Shown here piece by piece: positions 16,616 through 25,005 of a DNA stretch of 64,000 nucleotides. The first letter of the stretch is position 1; each line of letters opens with the position of its first letter. The notes beneath the pieces are model-generated. The model ran no database searches. It was not told the DNA's origin and was given only the letters and a program-made list of their open reading frames with translations. Source of the stretch: Pseudarthrobacter sp. SSS035 (GTDB lineage Bacteria > Actinomycetota > Actinomycetes > Actinomycetales > Micrococcaceae); assembly GCF_023273875.1 (NCBI RefSeq), contig NZ_CP096882.1:4836001-4900000 (forward strand). The letters run 5' to 3'. A program made the translations under genes and the position numbers.

Positions 16616-17503
16616 ATGTACAACACCACAGGGCTGCTCAGCAAGGACGTCAAAGACCCGAAGACCTCTATCGGTCGATACCTCCGTACCAACTTTCCCA
16701 ACGCGAAGCCGCTTCAGACCGAGTACAAGGCGCATTCAGGCGACCTCGTCATCGACTCTCTGGGCGCGAACGCAAGCAACGTCGGAACTGCTGTCGATTT
16801 GATTGTCCGTCTAGTCCTTGAGCCAGACGAGACACCAATGTCGGCACTCATCCTCTATCCGTTCAACGATACTTACCACCATGTTGTCAACGAACTGGCG
16901 AGTCTCGTCGGTCACTCTGACGACCGCGAGCTGGCCGCCCGGTCCGCCTGGGCTCTCGCTCTCTGTGTCAGCGCATACCGGGCAGGTGCCGCCTGGGCTC
17001 CTCTCGTACCTGACCTGGTGCATAGTGGCGACTTCACCGTGGATACGATGCTGGAACAAGCCGACAATGCCGCTGTCGCTGAATTAGTCGCATTGAGGGA
17101 GCTCTCCGAAGAACGCCTCATTCCGAGCCTCACAGGTCCCTTTAGCCTCGGCCCCACATTCGATCTCTCAAAGCTCGGCCCCACTCAGCGCATCGCCGCG
17201 GAAGCAGACCTCATCGTGGGTGGATTGCTAATCGACATCAAGACCACCCTCGCCCCCAAGAACAAGGCGGGACTCCGCCCAGACGCGCTAAAAGCCGATA
17301 GCGTGTATCAGCTTCTTGGCTATGCGCTGCTGGACTACTCAAACCAGTACAACATCGACCGGATCGGCATCTTCTCGGCTCGCTACGGCACGCTGACCGA
17401 GTGGCCTCTCGATCGAGTCACGTCGCTCATGTCTGGTAGGAAGTTCGATTTCCCTGCGGCGCGCCAGGAAGTCTGGGAAATGATGCAGCAGGACGCCGCC
17501 TAG
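16616..17503 (+). CDS. Putative PD-(D/E)XK nuclease-like protein
   Basis: I take the ATG at 16616 (MYNTTGLLSKDVKDPKTSIG) as the start. The frame stays open upstream to 16382, but that part looks non-coding. The 295-residue protein has a predominantly helical N-terminal domain. A C-terminal stretch, EADLIVGGLLIDIKTTL followed by YQLLGYALLDY and RIGIFSARYG, fits the D...(D/E)xK core (D-x-K in LIDIKTT) of PD-(D/E)XK nucleases. It stands alone. A role in DNA restriction is plausible from the surroundings only. Confidence 0.55.
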   Translation: MYNTTGLLSKDVKDPKTSIGRYLRTNFPNAKPLQTEYKAHSGDLVIDSLGANASNVGTAVDLIVRLVLEPDETPMSALILYPFNDTYHHVVNELASLVGHSDDRELAARSAWALALCVSAYRAGAAWAPLVPDLVHSGDFTVDTMLEQADNAAVAELVALRELSEERLIPSLTGPFSLGPTFDLSKLGPTQRIAAEADLIVGGLLIDIKTTLAPKNKAGLRPDALKADSVYQLLGYALLDYSNQYNIDRIGIFSARYGTLTEWPLDRVTSLMSGRKFDFPAARQEVWEMMQQDAA

Positions 17504-17612
17504 CTCGCTGCAATATCTCATGGTTAGGTGCCCCGCACTATGCCATGCAAGACGGCACCAGGCCGCCGGGGTTGTGTCTGGGGGAGTGGCAGCGGAAAGT
17601 GCGTCCCAATCC

Positions 17613-17626
17613 CAAGGAAGTGGGAC
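17613..17626 (+). repeat. Short dispersed repeat, copy 3
   Basis: This is the third copy of CAAGGAAGTGGGAC, in the gene-poor 17504-18105 stretch. The only other items seen in that stretch are a doubtful small ORF (17712-17900) and a hairpin (18003-18040). Confidence 0.4.
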
Positions 17627-17711
17627 ACTCTGGTGCGGTAGCACCGCTGGGCCGTTGGCCGGCGTTGGGCAAGCCCTCCTAGCCCTCCAGCAGCCGCATC
17701 GCAGGCCGCCT

Positions 17712-17900
17712 TCACCTGTTCCCGTTGCGTGCTTCCCAGGTGGCGTGCGTGACATAGAGCAGCCGGCGCGTCTCCGGATCGCGGCAGGGCCACCGCTTCG
17801 CGGCCTGGCAGACCCTGCACGTCTCCATGTTCTTCTCCGGGACCACCGGCCGGACCCTCATCACTGTCATCGCCGTTCCCGTGCTCCGCTTCCATGCCAT
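17712..17900 (-). CDS. Possible 62-residue cysteine-containing protein
   Basis: The translation contains METCRVCQAAKRWPC, a CxxC...C arrangement seen in many short actinobacterial plasmid and phage proteins, followed by a charged helix. No clear ribosome site is visible. It might also be a remnant or chance frame. Confidence 0.3.
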   Translation of the reverse strand: MAWKRSTGTAMTVMRVRPVVPEKNMETCRVCQAAKRWPCRDPETRRLLYVTHATWEARNGNR

Positions 17901-18002
17901 GCCATCACCGTACAGATTAAACGTGGCTCCGGCGGAGGCTATTGACTCCCGCTTCGGGACAGTGCTGAATGACCCTCTGGCCCGTGGCCAACTCCATCAT
18001 GG

Positions 18003-18040
18003 CGCGCCGTATGTTTTACCCGGACATGGTAAACGGCGCG
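18003..18040. terminator. Hairpin between convergent genes
   Basis: CGCGCCG pairs with CGGCGCG and TTTACC with GGTAAA, with a 5-base bulge on one side and a 7-base loop. It lies between the nuclease-like gene (+) and the restriction-like operon (-), so a bidirectional terminator is likely. No U-tract follows. Confidence 0.4.
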
Positions 18041-18105
18041 GCTACGCCTGGCCTTTCGGCTTTAGGCGTTGGATGTCTTTGAACTAATTTCCGCATCAGC
18101 CATTG

Positions 18106-19239
18106 TCACGGGTATTCACTAGCGTGGGAAGAGGAGCCACGGTGAGCGGTATTCACCAGCGTGGGAAGAGGAGCGACGGTGAGCATTTGGTCTAGGGTCG
18201 CAAGCGTAAAAACCCGCCCCTCAGTGTCACGAACAACGGGACCGAGAGTGTCATTAACACGTGTCCACCCCATTCCGCTGAGGACGGCAAACAAGGGGAT
18301 TCCGCCAAGTCGAATCGACTCTCCTCGAAGTCGCTCAAAACGAAGTGCCTTGTCTCTGGCGGTTCCGCCGTCGTTCACAAGTTTGCATTCGAGGATTCCC
18401 CTTAGGCTGCCCGAGTCATCGAAGATCACGAAGTCCGGCGCGGGTTGTACTTGAAGTTCAAATCTTCGAGCTATTTCGGCTTGGTCGTGTGCCCCGGTGC
18501 GTATGTACGGGACGCCAGCGTTCAGAAAGAGTTGCTCCACGGCGTCCTCGATGAGATTGCCGCGCTTAGTTGACGTCGCATCCAGGACCTGTCGATAAGC
18601 GCCCCCGTAGTGCCGCTGGTGAAGGAAATCTGCGTATGGCACACCGGTTGTCGCCAGGTTGCTTGCAGAAGACCAGCCGTTTTCCGTATCGATCTTGGCT
18701 TGTTTGGAGCGCAGTCCTCCTCCTGGATCACCAAACAAGGATCCGTCCATGATTTGAGTCAACGTCTGAGCAATCGTCGTTGCCTGGGCGGGTGTGGCGG
18801 TCGCTCCATTGCGTTCCATGGAGTCGATCTTGCCTGCAGATACACCTGCCCTGTCAGTTGCTTCGGCCACGAGTACTGTCGCCTGCGCGAACTCCGCTTT
18901 TGCTAGGCCGAGAATAGTCCGGAAGACCAGGAGGGTTCGAGGATGATCGGTTATCGTCGTCGAAAGCGTTGTTTCATCAACGACTGTAAAGTTGCTCGTT
19001 GCTGTGGCTGCCGCAACATACGCTGCACGGAAATACGGCGCTTCATAAAAAGGTGCTTCATGGATGTACGCAAAATCTGGGGCCAGATGCGGAACGTATG
19101 CCTCGCGGGCGACTTGAGCAAATATACGTGAATGCTCGGCTGTTCCATGACGCTGCGATACGAGCCTGATCTGGGCAACCCGTTGATCCCAGGTGGGGGC
19201 TTGAACGATTGCTTCCACGGTTTCGTTGACAGAGGCCAC
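18106..19239 (-). CDS. Putative restriction endonuclease (PD-(D/E)XK)
   Basis: This 377-residue protein has a helical N-terminal region of about 200 residues. Its C-terminal nuclease core has PAPDF (Asp269) and LRGILECKLVND (Glu284, Lys286), the classical PD...ExK triad, followed by GGTARDKALRFERLRGE. Its C-terminal third aligns by eye with the protein at 23830-25005, which has lost the triad. The GTG start overlaps the stop of the preceding methyltransferase fragment (TAGTG). That order suggests a restriction gene translated behind its methylase. A 37-bp tandem duplication has altered the last residues. Confidence 0.65.
   Translation of the reverse strand: MASVNETVEAIVQAPTWDQRVAQIRLVSQRHGTAEHSRIFAQVAREAYVPHLAPDFAYIHEAPFYEAPYFRAAYVAAATATSNFTVVDETTLSTTITDHPRTLLVFRTILGLAKAEFAQATVLVAEATDRAGVSAGKIDSMERNGATATPAQATTIAQTLTQIMDGSLFGDPGGGLRSKQAKIDTENGWSSASNLATTGVPYADFLHQRHYGGAYRQVLDATSTKRGNLIEDAVEQLFLNAGVPYIRTGAHDQAEIARRFELQVQPAPDFVIFDDSGSLRGILECKLVNDGGTARDKALRFERLRGESIRLGGIPLFAVLSGMGWTRVNDTLGPVVRDTEGRVFTLATLDQMLTVAPLPTLVNTAHRGSSSHASEYP
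18111..18184. repeat. 37-bp tandem duplication at the 3' end of the nuclease gene
   Basis: Positions 18111-18147 and 18148-18184 are two copies differing at two bases. Because 37 is not a multiple of three, the second copy shifts the frame. It replaces the likely original end (LVNT then RDNG and stop) with a new tail after LVNT. The active site is untouched. Confidence 0.7.
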
Positions 19240-19514
19240 TAGCCCACATCCATCAGCGAGCCAGGTGTGTCGTTTGCATCATCGTTACTTTCCGCCGGTA
19301 GAGCGGGCAACCACTCGGACGAGTCACCACAAGTCACCCCAGTGTCCAGCACTTGATTGAGAGCTGCTGCAGGGTCTGACGGAATAGGCGGGCGGGCGGA
19401 AGGAGCGAGACGTAGAGGCACAGGATGAACTTTACTCACCCATCGAGAGCGTTGGTCACGCCGTCCAAAGACTGGGGAAGCAGCGATTAAGCGTCGGCGG
19501 GCCAAATTTCCCAC
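19239..19514 (-). pseudogene. DNA methyltransferase stub (C-terminus lost)
   Basis: This 91-codon frame (GTG start at 19514, overlapping the upstream gene by 28 bp) ends in GVTCGDSSEWLPALPAES. That closely resembles the start of site-specific DNA methyltransferases, which continue with (V)DLxxTDPPY. Here it instead runs into NDDANDTPG and stops at the TAG that overlaps the nuclease start. The catalytic DPPY motif and everything after it are missing, so it is read as an internal deletion. This is family knowledge applied to a short match. Confidence 0.5.
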
Positions 19515-20602
19515 TTGTTCGCGCGGCCCCGTTTGACGATCGCGTCCGGGTGCTCGTTCTGCAGCTCGCTGAGCGTGGCGATTACTTCGGCGATCGGAAG
19601 ACCCGAAGGCAGGACAGCGATCGGCTGCGGCTTCTGCGAATCCGGTTCCTTCTTCGGCTTTGTGAGCTCGGCTGTGGCGAAAAGAATCTCACGAGCTTGC
19701 CTCAACCGTTCGGCCCAACCGGGCCATGCCGGGCAGGGACCGTCGTAGGGTGGTGAGATCCAGCCGTGATGTGATGCCGGCCGTGCGCACTCGGAGCACA
19801 TATCGTCCTCGCTCAGGGGCGGGACTGCCAGGAGGGTCTCGAGGCTCGCCTCGGCCGTTTGTAGTTCGCTGCGGAGCTTCGAGCGTTCTGTTCTGTCCTT
19901 CGATTCCGTGGCTCCGGTCTTCAGTTTTGGGATTCGCGCCCGCAGCTCGCGTACCTTGCGTTCGCGGTTCAGCTGGTAGTGGAGAAGGCCGGCCTTCCGC
20001 CGATCTTTTGGCAAGCACCCATACTCGTCGACGACGTCCTCACGGTCCGCGACGATCGCCGCCAGTGTTGCGATCTGTGTCTCCCGGTCGTTGATTGCAT
20101 GCTCGATTTCTGCGATCTTCGCGGTCCGTCGCTCGTCGCTCATTGCAGGGTAGCGACCGGCACCAAGCTCCACCATTTCCTCGCGCTGCCGACTCAGAAT
20201 CGATTCCTGTTCAAGGAGTGAGAGGCGAGCCTGTTCACGCTCCGGGTCGTACCGCTCCCTGTCCCGCTTCTGGCGGGCTATGTCGGCGGCGAATTCCGCG
20301 TCGCTGCGACGGCCACTCTCATCCAGCATCTCCTTCACCTCCTGGTCTGTCATCTGGCGGAAGGCGGGCTCCGCACGTCTCCACTGTTCCAATACCGCCG
20401 TCGCGGAACGTTCCTCAGAGGCGCGGTCCTCGTGGACCCAGGGGTTCCACCGGGCGTCATCGTTGATCTCGATGAAGGTGGCGCGTGCGGCGACATAGGC
20501 CTCAAATGTGGATGTGGCCCCTAGCCTCGGAGCCACGAGCATGCCCTCCAACTCGTAGACCTGCTTTGGTTGGTAAGACGTCGACTCAGTCATAGCCTCC
20601 AC
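19487..20602 (-). CDS. Coiled-coil protein with CxxC site, first gene of the restriction-like operon
   Basis: This 371-residue protein (start ATG 20602, or the in-frame ATG at 20593) has a long charged coiled-coil region at about 95-260, then a possible zinc site C269-x2-C272-HH-C290 (CSECARPASHHGW). The end is short and globular (SGLPIAEVIATLSELQ, ANKWEIWPADA). It overlaps the methyltransferase stub by 28 bp and therefore heads a three-gene unit with the stub and the nuclease. No family is recognised. It could be a structural or specificity subunit. Confidence 0.55.
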   Translation of the reverse strand: MEAMTESTSYQPKQVYELEGMLVAPRLGATSTFEAYVAARATFIEINDDARWNPWVHEDRASEERSATAVLEQWRRAEPAFRQMTDQEVKEMLDESGRRSDAEFAADIARQKRDRERYDPEREQARLSLLEQESILSRQREEMVELGAGRYPAMSDERRTAKIAEIEHAINDRETQIATLAAIVADREDVVDEYGCLPKDRRKAGLLHYQLNRERKVRELRARIPKLKTGATESKDRTERSKLRSELQTAEASLETLLAVPPLSEDDMCSECARPASHHGWISPPYDGPCPAWPGWAERLRQAREILFATAELTKPKKEPDSQKPQPIAVLPSGLPIAEVIATLSELQNEHPDAIVKRGRANKWEIWPADA

Positions 20603-20831
20603 GATGGCTCATCTGCCCGTTAGCCGCTAGACCCAGGACTCAGGCATGACCTTGAACCAGCGGGTCGTTGGCGACAGATGAACTACAACTGTAGGGATAC
20701 GGGTGCGGACGATATTCACCAGTGAGACGGTGCGGATCGTTTGGGCTCCCACTGCCCAGGAAGGGGTCCAAGTCTTCTGCCTTTGGTCCGGCATAGGGGG
20801 TCCTGACTGTCGCCTTCTCCACTCGCCTAGG

Positions 20832-21539
20832 ATGACCTTCATGACGCAGTATTTGCAGGTAGGTGGGGAACGGATCGAGTTCAAGCGGGCTTTGGCCTTT
20901 GCCGCACGCTATTTGGCTAACGAGGGAGGGCTGTGGGCCTACCCTGCCTATGATTCTTATCCTGGCCATCCGGGATCTGACGTCGGGCGTGCAGATCTGC
21001 TGGCAGTGTCTTTGTTGCATGCCCACCAGAGGCCAGTGGCCACCTACTACAGCATGGAAGCGCTGCTTCCGGTCCTGAACGCGCGGCTTGCAGATCCGGC
21101 GCTGAGCGGCACATTGGCCGATGCTAAGCAGCCGACGTTGGCGGCCTTGGCCCGCCTCTTCGGAATCCTTGACGACTACAAGCCGAACCAAGTGAGCTTG
21201 ACTAAACTCTCGAAGGTTCTCCATCGTAAGAGGCCGGAACTGATTCCGTTGTACGACGAGAACATTCGCGTCTGCTACATGCGGAACGGAAAAATTCCAC
21301 GCGCGAAAGGCCGTAGCTGGAAGGACTTCTCGATGTTGCTTCTGCCCGCAATCCGTCATGATCTGGTTAACCAGATGGACCAGTGGCTCGAGATAGCAGC
21401 GTTGGCTTCGGGCCCGGCTATCACTCCGCTGCGGGCAATGGACATCATTGGGTGGCACCTCGGCGGTCAAAAACAGGAGGATGAGGTGGGCCAAGGTCCC
21501 TCGAACGGGGACAACAGCCCAGCCGCTACGTCAACGTAA
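20832..21539 (+). CDS. DUF6308-like protein
   Basis: The likely start is the ATG at 20832 or 20841. An upstream extension to 20703 looks non-coding. About 235 residues. Segments such as RPELIPLYDENIRVCY and GRSWKDFSMLL resemble DUF6308 proteins found in actinobacterial accessory regions (from memory). No catalytic motif is evident. The gene points away from the restriction-like operon and overlaps the end of the convergent gene at 21526 by 14 bp. Confidence 0.5.
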   Translation: MTFMTQYLQVGGERIEFKRALAFAARYLANEGGLWAYPAYDSYPGHPGSDVGRADLLAVSLLHAHQRPVATYYSMEALLPVLNARLADPALSGTLADAKQPTLAALARLFGILDDYKPNQVSLTKLSKVLHRKRPELIPLYDENIRVCYMRNGKIPRAKGRSWKDFSMLLLPAIRHDLVNQMDQWLEIAALASGPAITPLRAMDIIGWHLGGQKQEDEVGQGPSNGDNSPAATST

Positions 21540-22605
21540 CCAAGCTCAAGGCCTGTTTCTCAGGAAAGTATTTGAGTCCGACGGCAACTTTGACGGGATG
21601 CGCATCGTCGCGGGGCAGTTCCAGGATAAGAGTGAACTGCACTGTCTCGTCCTGATTGTGTTGGAGCCGGTAGATGTAGTCATGCTCAAGGTGGTTGCGG
21701 AGAACTGAGGCCAGTTCTTCGCGCGAGTGATCATGGATGCCGGCGATCTTTAATATTTTCCCCTTTGCCGTGGTGAGGTAGCCGAATTTAGCTTCAGGTA
21801 TGAGGATTTCGAACCCTTCAAGGGGGAGCGGCGCGTCTGAGATCGCGTTGAGAGAGACGAGTACGTCTTCTCTGTAGTGAGGAATTAGCTCGGTCTGAAT
21901 CTTGTAGCTGAGGAGGGGCCCGAAAAGTATGTTGTTGACGCTCACGATTTTGAATCCGTGTTCTTCGAACGGGAGGCCCGTTTCGTTCGAGTTGCTGACC
22001 ATAGGTTCGTCGCCACCGTGATCCACGATGATCCGTCGCTTGTTCTTGATGAAGGATGTCCCCAGCAAGGATCCGGCCAGGTCCCGAAAGTCCGACCCAT
22101 ACGTCGAGGGGACATAGCCTAAGTAAGAGGGATAGGCGCAGAGCTCTTGGTGAAGGGTTTCACGCTGGACTTCGGCCAGATTATTCAGATATACGCAGTA
22201 GATGTACTGCTGACCCCAGTCAAGAGACGGGCTAGCAACGAATCCACTGTAGAGAGCCAGTTCGCGCGTTGCTGCAGGCGCCAGGAAGATATCTCCGACC
22301 ATCACGCTGAGGGTAGCTTCCTTACCCAGGAGGGGGAGGAACATTCGTGTAATGGCTTCGCCGTAGCCGGGGTCGTCTACGAGGTCCACGTTGAACAGGA
22401 GGGCCATCTCATGTCGCTTGGTGGATGGAACCAGTGCAGGGGCCAGTTCCCCGTAAACGACACCAGCTGAGGCGAGTTCTTCCTCCAAGAGGGCATGGTG
22501 GGCGCGGATAAAGCGACCGAACTGGTCTGTTCGCATTTGATAGGCAGACCGGGCGGAAAGGAGTCCGAGATCCGCTCTTGCATTCACCGTCAGTATGGAA
22601 GTCAT
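21526..22605 (-). CDS. Protein of unknown function
   Basis: This 359-residue protein is not recognised. It is a soluble alpha/beta-type sequence. The middle contains GTSFIKNKRRIIVDHGGDEP and the end reads HDHSREELASVLRNHLEHDY. No clear nuclease or ATPase motif is seen. It follows the HNH gene by 34 bp in the same direction, so the two probably form an operon. A shared defence function is inferred from position only. Confidence 0.6.
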   Translation of the reverse strand: MTSILTVNARADLGLLSARSAYQMRTDQFGRFIRAHHALLEEELASAGVVYGELAPALVPSTKRHEMALLFNVDLVDDPGYGEAITRMFLPLLGKEATLSVMVGDIFLAPAATRELALYSGFVASPSLDWGQQYIYCVYLNNLAEVQRETLHQELCAYPSYLGYVPSTYGSDFRDLAGSLLGTSFIKNKRRIIVDHGGDEPMVSNSNETGLPFEEHGFKIVSVNNILFGPLLSYKIQTELIPHYREDVLVSLNAISDAPLPLEGFEILIPEAKFGYLTTAKGKILKIAGIHDHSREELASVLRNHLEHDYIYRLQHNQDETVQFTLILELPRDDAHPVKVAVGLKYFPEKQALSLVTLT

Positions 22606-22639
22606 GGCGTGAGCCTATTTGAGACGAGGCCGGCGCTGC

Positions 22640-23488
22640 TTATTCGATCTCATCGTGGGCCCGTCCTGGTACCGCCTCTTTTGCCAGTCGCTTCGCCGCC
22701 CTCGCCGCGTTCCTTTCGCGCTTCAGCTGCTCGGTTAGTTGATCCGTGAGGGCTTTGTGGTTCCGCACAAGTTTCGTCGTCTCTTTAGCTTCGGCAACGG
22801 CTTGTGCCAAGCTCTGTTCCCCTGCCTCTGGGACCGTGATCTTGGTCTTCCAGGTCTCCGCGTACTTCACTCGGTAGCGGGCCTGCTTGAGCTGTTCCCG
22901 GAGATGAACTAATTCCTCTTCTACTTGTTTGAGGTGTTCGGCGGTTGAAAGCGCCGCGGCAGGAACCTCGGCAGGTGGTGTAGCGGACCGCAGCGCGGAG
23001 AACTCCGTTTCCCGTGGCGTCCCGGGTGCGATTCCGAGAGTCGCCGACAGCCAACCGAAGTCCAGCGTCCACTCATGGATGCTTCGCTCCAGCCACTGAT
23101 CTCTCGCGGCCATGAGGTGGTCCTTCAGCTCTTCCGCTGACCAACCGTTGACTTTCATCAGCTGGTCATTGGCATCGTTGGCGTAACCCATCATCTGTGC
23201 ACGGCCGTAGTGTTTCGCGGTATGACACCGCGGGCACAGGGCAACGAGCCCTACGAGTCGTTGAACATGGAGTTCGCCGTCCTCGATCCACTCCCAACGC
23301 TCGTGGCAATCTACACGGCCCTTAGCGCCGGCTCCGCCACACGCACTACATACGCCAGCCGAAGCCTCCTTAGCGAACTTCTTGCACGTCTCCCACTGTG
23401 ACCACGTCAGCCGGTTGCGGAGATTTTCTCCAAAAACAGTTCGCGGTATCAGTTCCAGCGAGAGCAAATTAGATTCAGCAGGTGGCAT
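22640..23488 (-). CDS. HNH endonuclease with C-terminal coiled coil
   Basis: In this 282-residue protein, residues about 45-95 form an HNH/zinc-type nuclease: CSACGG, then CHERWEW, then ALCPRCHTAKHYGR, giving two CxxC knuckles plus catalytic-type histidines. Residues about 185-280 are a charged coiled coil (LVHLREQLKQARYRV). It is the first gene of a pair with 21526. The upstream gap 23489-23829 is a divergent control region with the four-gene operon. Confidence 0.75.
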   Translation of the reverse strand: MPPAESNLLSLELIPRTVFGENLRNRLTWSQWETCKKFAKEASAGVCSACGGAGAKGRVDCHERWEWIEDGELHVQRLVGLVALCPRCHTAKHYGRAQMMGYANDANDQLMKVNGWSAEELKDHLMAARDQWLERSIHEWTLDFGWLSATLGIAPGTPRETEFSALRSATPPAEVPAAALSTAEHLKQVEEELVHLREQLKQARYRVKYAETWKTKITVPEAGEQSLAQAVAEAKETTKLVRNHKALTDQLTEQLKRERNAARAAKRLAKEAVPGRAHDEIE

Positions 23489-23753
23489 TCAGTTGCTCCT
23501 GTTCATCGCGGTTATGTGAGGGGGGTGGGCCTCTTGGGCTCACCCTAACAAGCTCCTCAGACACCTTGGTCTTCCGTTGGGTTTCGAACAAGATCCCAAG
23601 TGCGGTTGCGCACAGCATGCAAAGCAGGAAGAGCGGAAAAGTGTGTTGGCTTGGCACTTGAGCGCAGCAACACCTCAAAGTGCGTCCGCCATGCGCTGTC
23701 GCGCTAGTATCGGCTAGAACGTAACAGGATGGCCTAGGGCCGATAAAGGAGAT

Positions 23754-23782
23754 GGGGGTTTGCTGAGGTTCGATGAACCCCC
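23754..23782. promoter_or_regulatory. Inverted repeat in the promoter gap of the four-gene operon
   Basis: GGGGGTT (23754-23760) and AACCCCC (23776-23782) flank a 15-base loop, 48 bp before the start at 23830. It is a possible operator or attenuator. The rest of 23489-23829 holds no gene. Confidence 0.4.
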
Positions 23783-23829
23783 TGTGGATACGAGACCTAG
23801 GTCGTCGTGCCAGCGGCAAATAAAAACAC

Positions 23830-25005
23830 ATGTCACCGACTCCACTCTCCCAAGAACAACATGCTTTGTTGGTAGCGGCGACGCCGCTTTCTAACCTCCA
23901 AGACGCCTTAAATTGGATTGCCGAACAGCGTCCCCTGACGGGGGGAATCACACACCGCTTGCTGACCGCCTTGGTACATGCTGCAGACGCCGCTGTTCCA
24001 GGTGCCGAGCCCGCTCTTCGCGCCGTGGCTAGGCAAGTCCTGCACAGTACTTTAGATACAAGCGCTGATTTGGTTTTAACTGAAACAATCGTGGCGCCTC
24101 ACCGCTATCAGGAAGCTCTAGCCGAGGTCGCGCGGAGGACTCCCACCGGCTCCTTATCCGGAATAACCCCTCAGGCTGTGGGGGCAGCACAATCAAGCAA
24201 CCCACTCGTGGTTGAAGCCTTAGCCCTCGTCGCGGGACTTAGCTGGCGGGATCTCAGGGACCGGGCCAGCATCAGGGGAACAAGTCTTCCCGGCGAATCA
24301 ACCGGGCATTGGCAATCCAGCCAAATCCGGTGCGCCTTTGCCATCGTCGATGAGATTGTCAGGGGGCAAGTAGAGCCTCAGCTGACTGGAGCAGTCGGCG
24401 CCCGACCTCTGGAACTCCTGCTGGAAGGGACCAACAGCTGGTTGGATGTTGACGCGCTCTACCGCGAGGGGGTCAGCTACGGGACACTCCTTGCACAGCG
24501 GGATGTGGGAAGCGCTTGGAGTGCTCACCGCAACAGAACAAATACAGAAATAAGCCGGCTAATAGTAGTCAACGTCCTCACTGCGCTTAGCGAAGCTGGG
24601 GTCTCCTACTGGTCTGTGGAAGGTCCTAGAGCAGTTCCGCGAGCATTTCTTGCTGATCAAGCCGTAAGATCCGGGAAAAAAACACCAGGGCAACTTTCTG
24701 TCGTCACCAAAGGCCCCGACGGCAGGCCCGCCTATGCTGTTTTGATTGCTGTCGCACGCGACGGCGGAACGGCCCGAAAGACGGCGGCAACGCTTCTGAG
24801 TCTCCCGGAATCTTTGGCCCTCCCCGCGGCGCTGGTCCTCGTGGGGACCGGCTGGGCGGACCGAAGCGAAAGCGACAAACTGGTTCGCGCCTTCGGCGGG
24901 CGCATCTACACGGAACACACACTCCAAGAGCTGGCTGTGTTGGCGGCAGAAATGTCAGTGGCCAGTGACACCATTGAGCCCACTTATTCTCTCGAGGAGC
25001 AGTAA
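23830..25005 (+). CDS. Degenerate restriction-nuclease homolog, first gene of the ParB-SNF2-DUF3883 operon
   Basis: In this 391-residue protein, the C-terminal third parallels the nuclease at 18106: AGVSYW versus AGVPYI, GPDGRPAYAVLIAVA versus DSGSLRGILECKLVN, and the shared DGGTARK/DGGTARD and GxGW stretches. At the catalytic positions the Asp is replaced (QL at 288-289) and ECK becomes IAV (306-308), so the nuclease site is lost. The N-terminal 200 residues are helical and unrelated. Its TAA overlaps the next ATG (TAATG). The likely role is a non-catalytic subunit (assembly, DNA recognition or sensing). Confidence 0.55.
   Translation: MSPTPLSQEQHALLVAATPLSNLQDALNWIAEQRPLTGGITHRLLTALVHAADAAVPGAEPALRAVARQVLHSTLDTSADLVLTETIVAPHRYQEALAEVARRTPTGSLSGITPQAVGAAQSSNPLVVEALALVAGLSWRDLRDRASIRGTSLPGESTGHWQSSQIRCAFAIVDEIVRGQVEPQLTGAVGARPLELLLEGTNSWLDVDALYREGVSYGTLLAQRDVGSAWSAHRNRTNTEISRLIVVNVLTALSEAGVSYWSVEGPRAVPRAFLADQAVRSGKKTPGQLSVVTKGPDGRPAYAVLIAVARDGGTARKTAATLLSLPESLALPAALVLVGTGWADRSESDKLVRAFGGRIYTEHTLQELAVLAAEMSVASDTIEPTYSLEEQ

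Noticed and set aside
23475..23951. 158-codon frame on the - strand
   Set aside because: It overlaps the start of the 23830 gene and the HNH start region and has no family features. The stretch is better explained as a divergent promoter gap.
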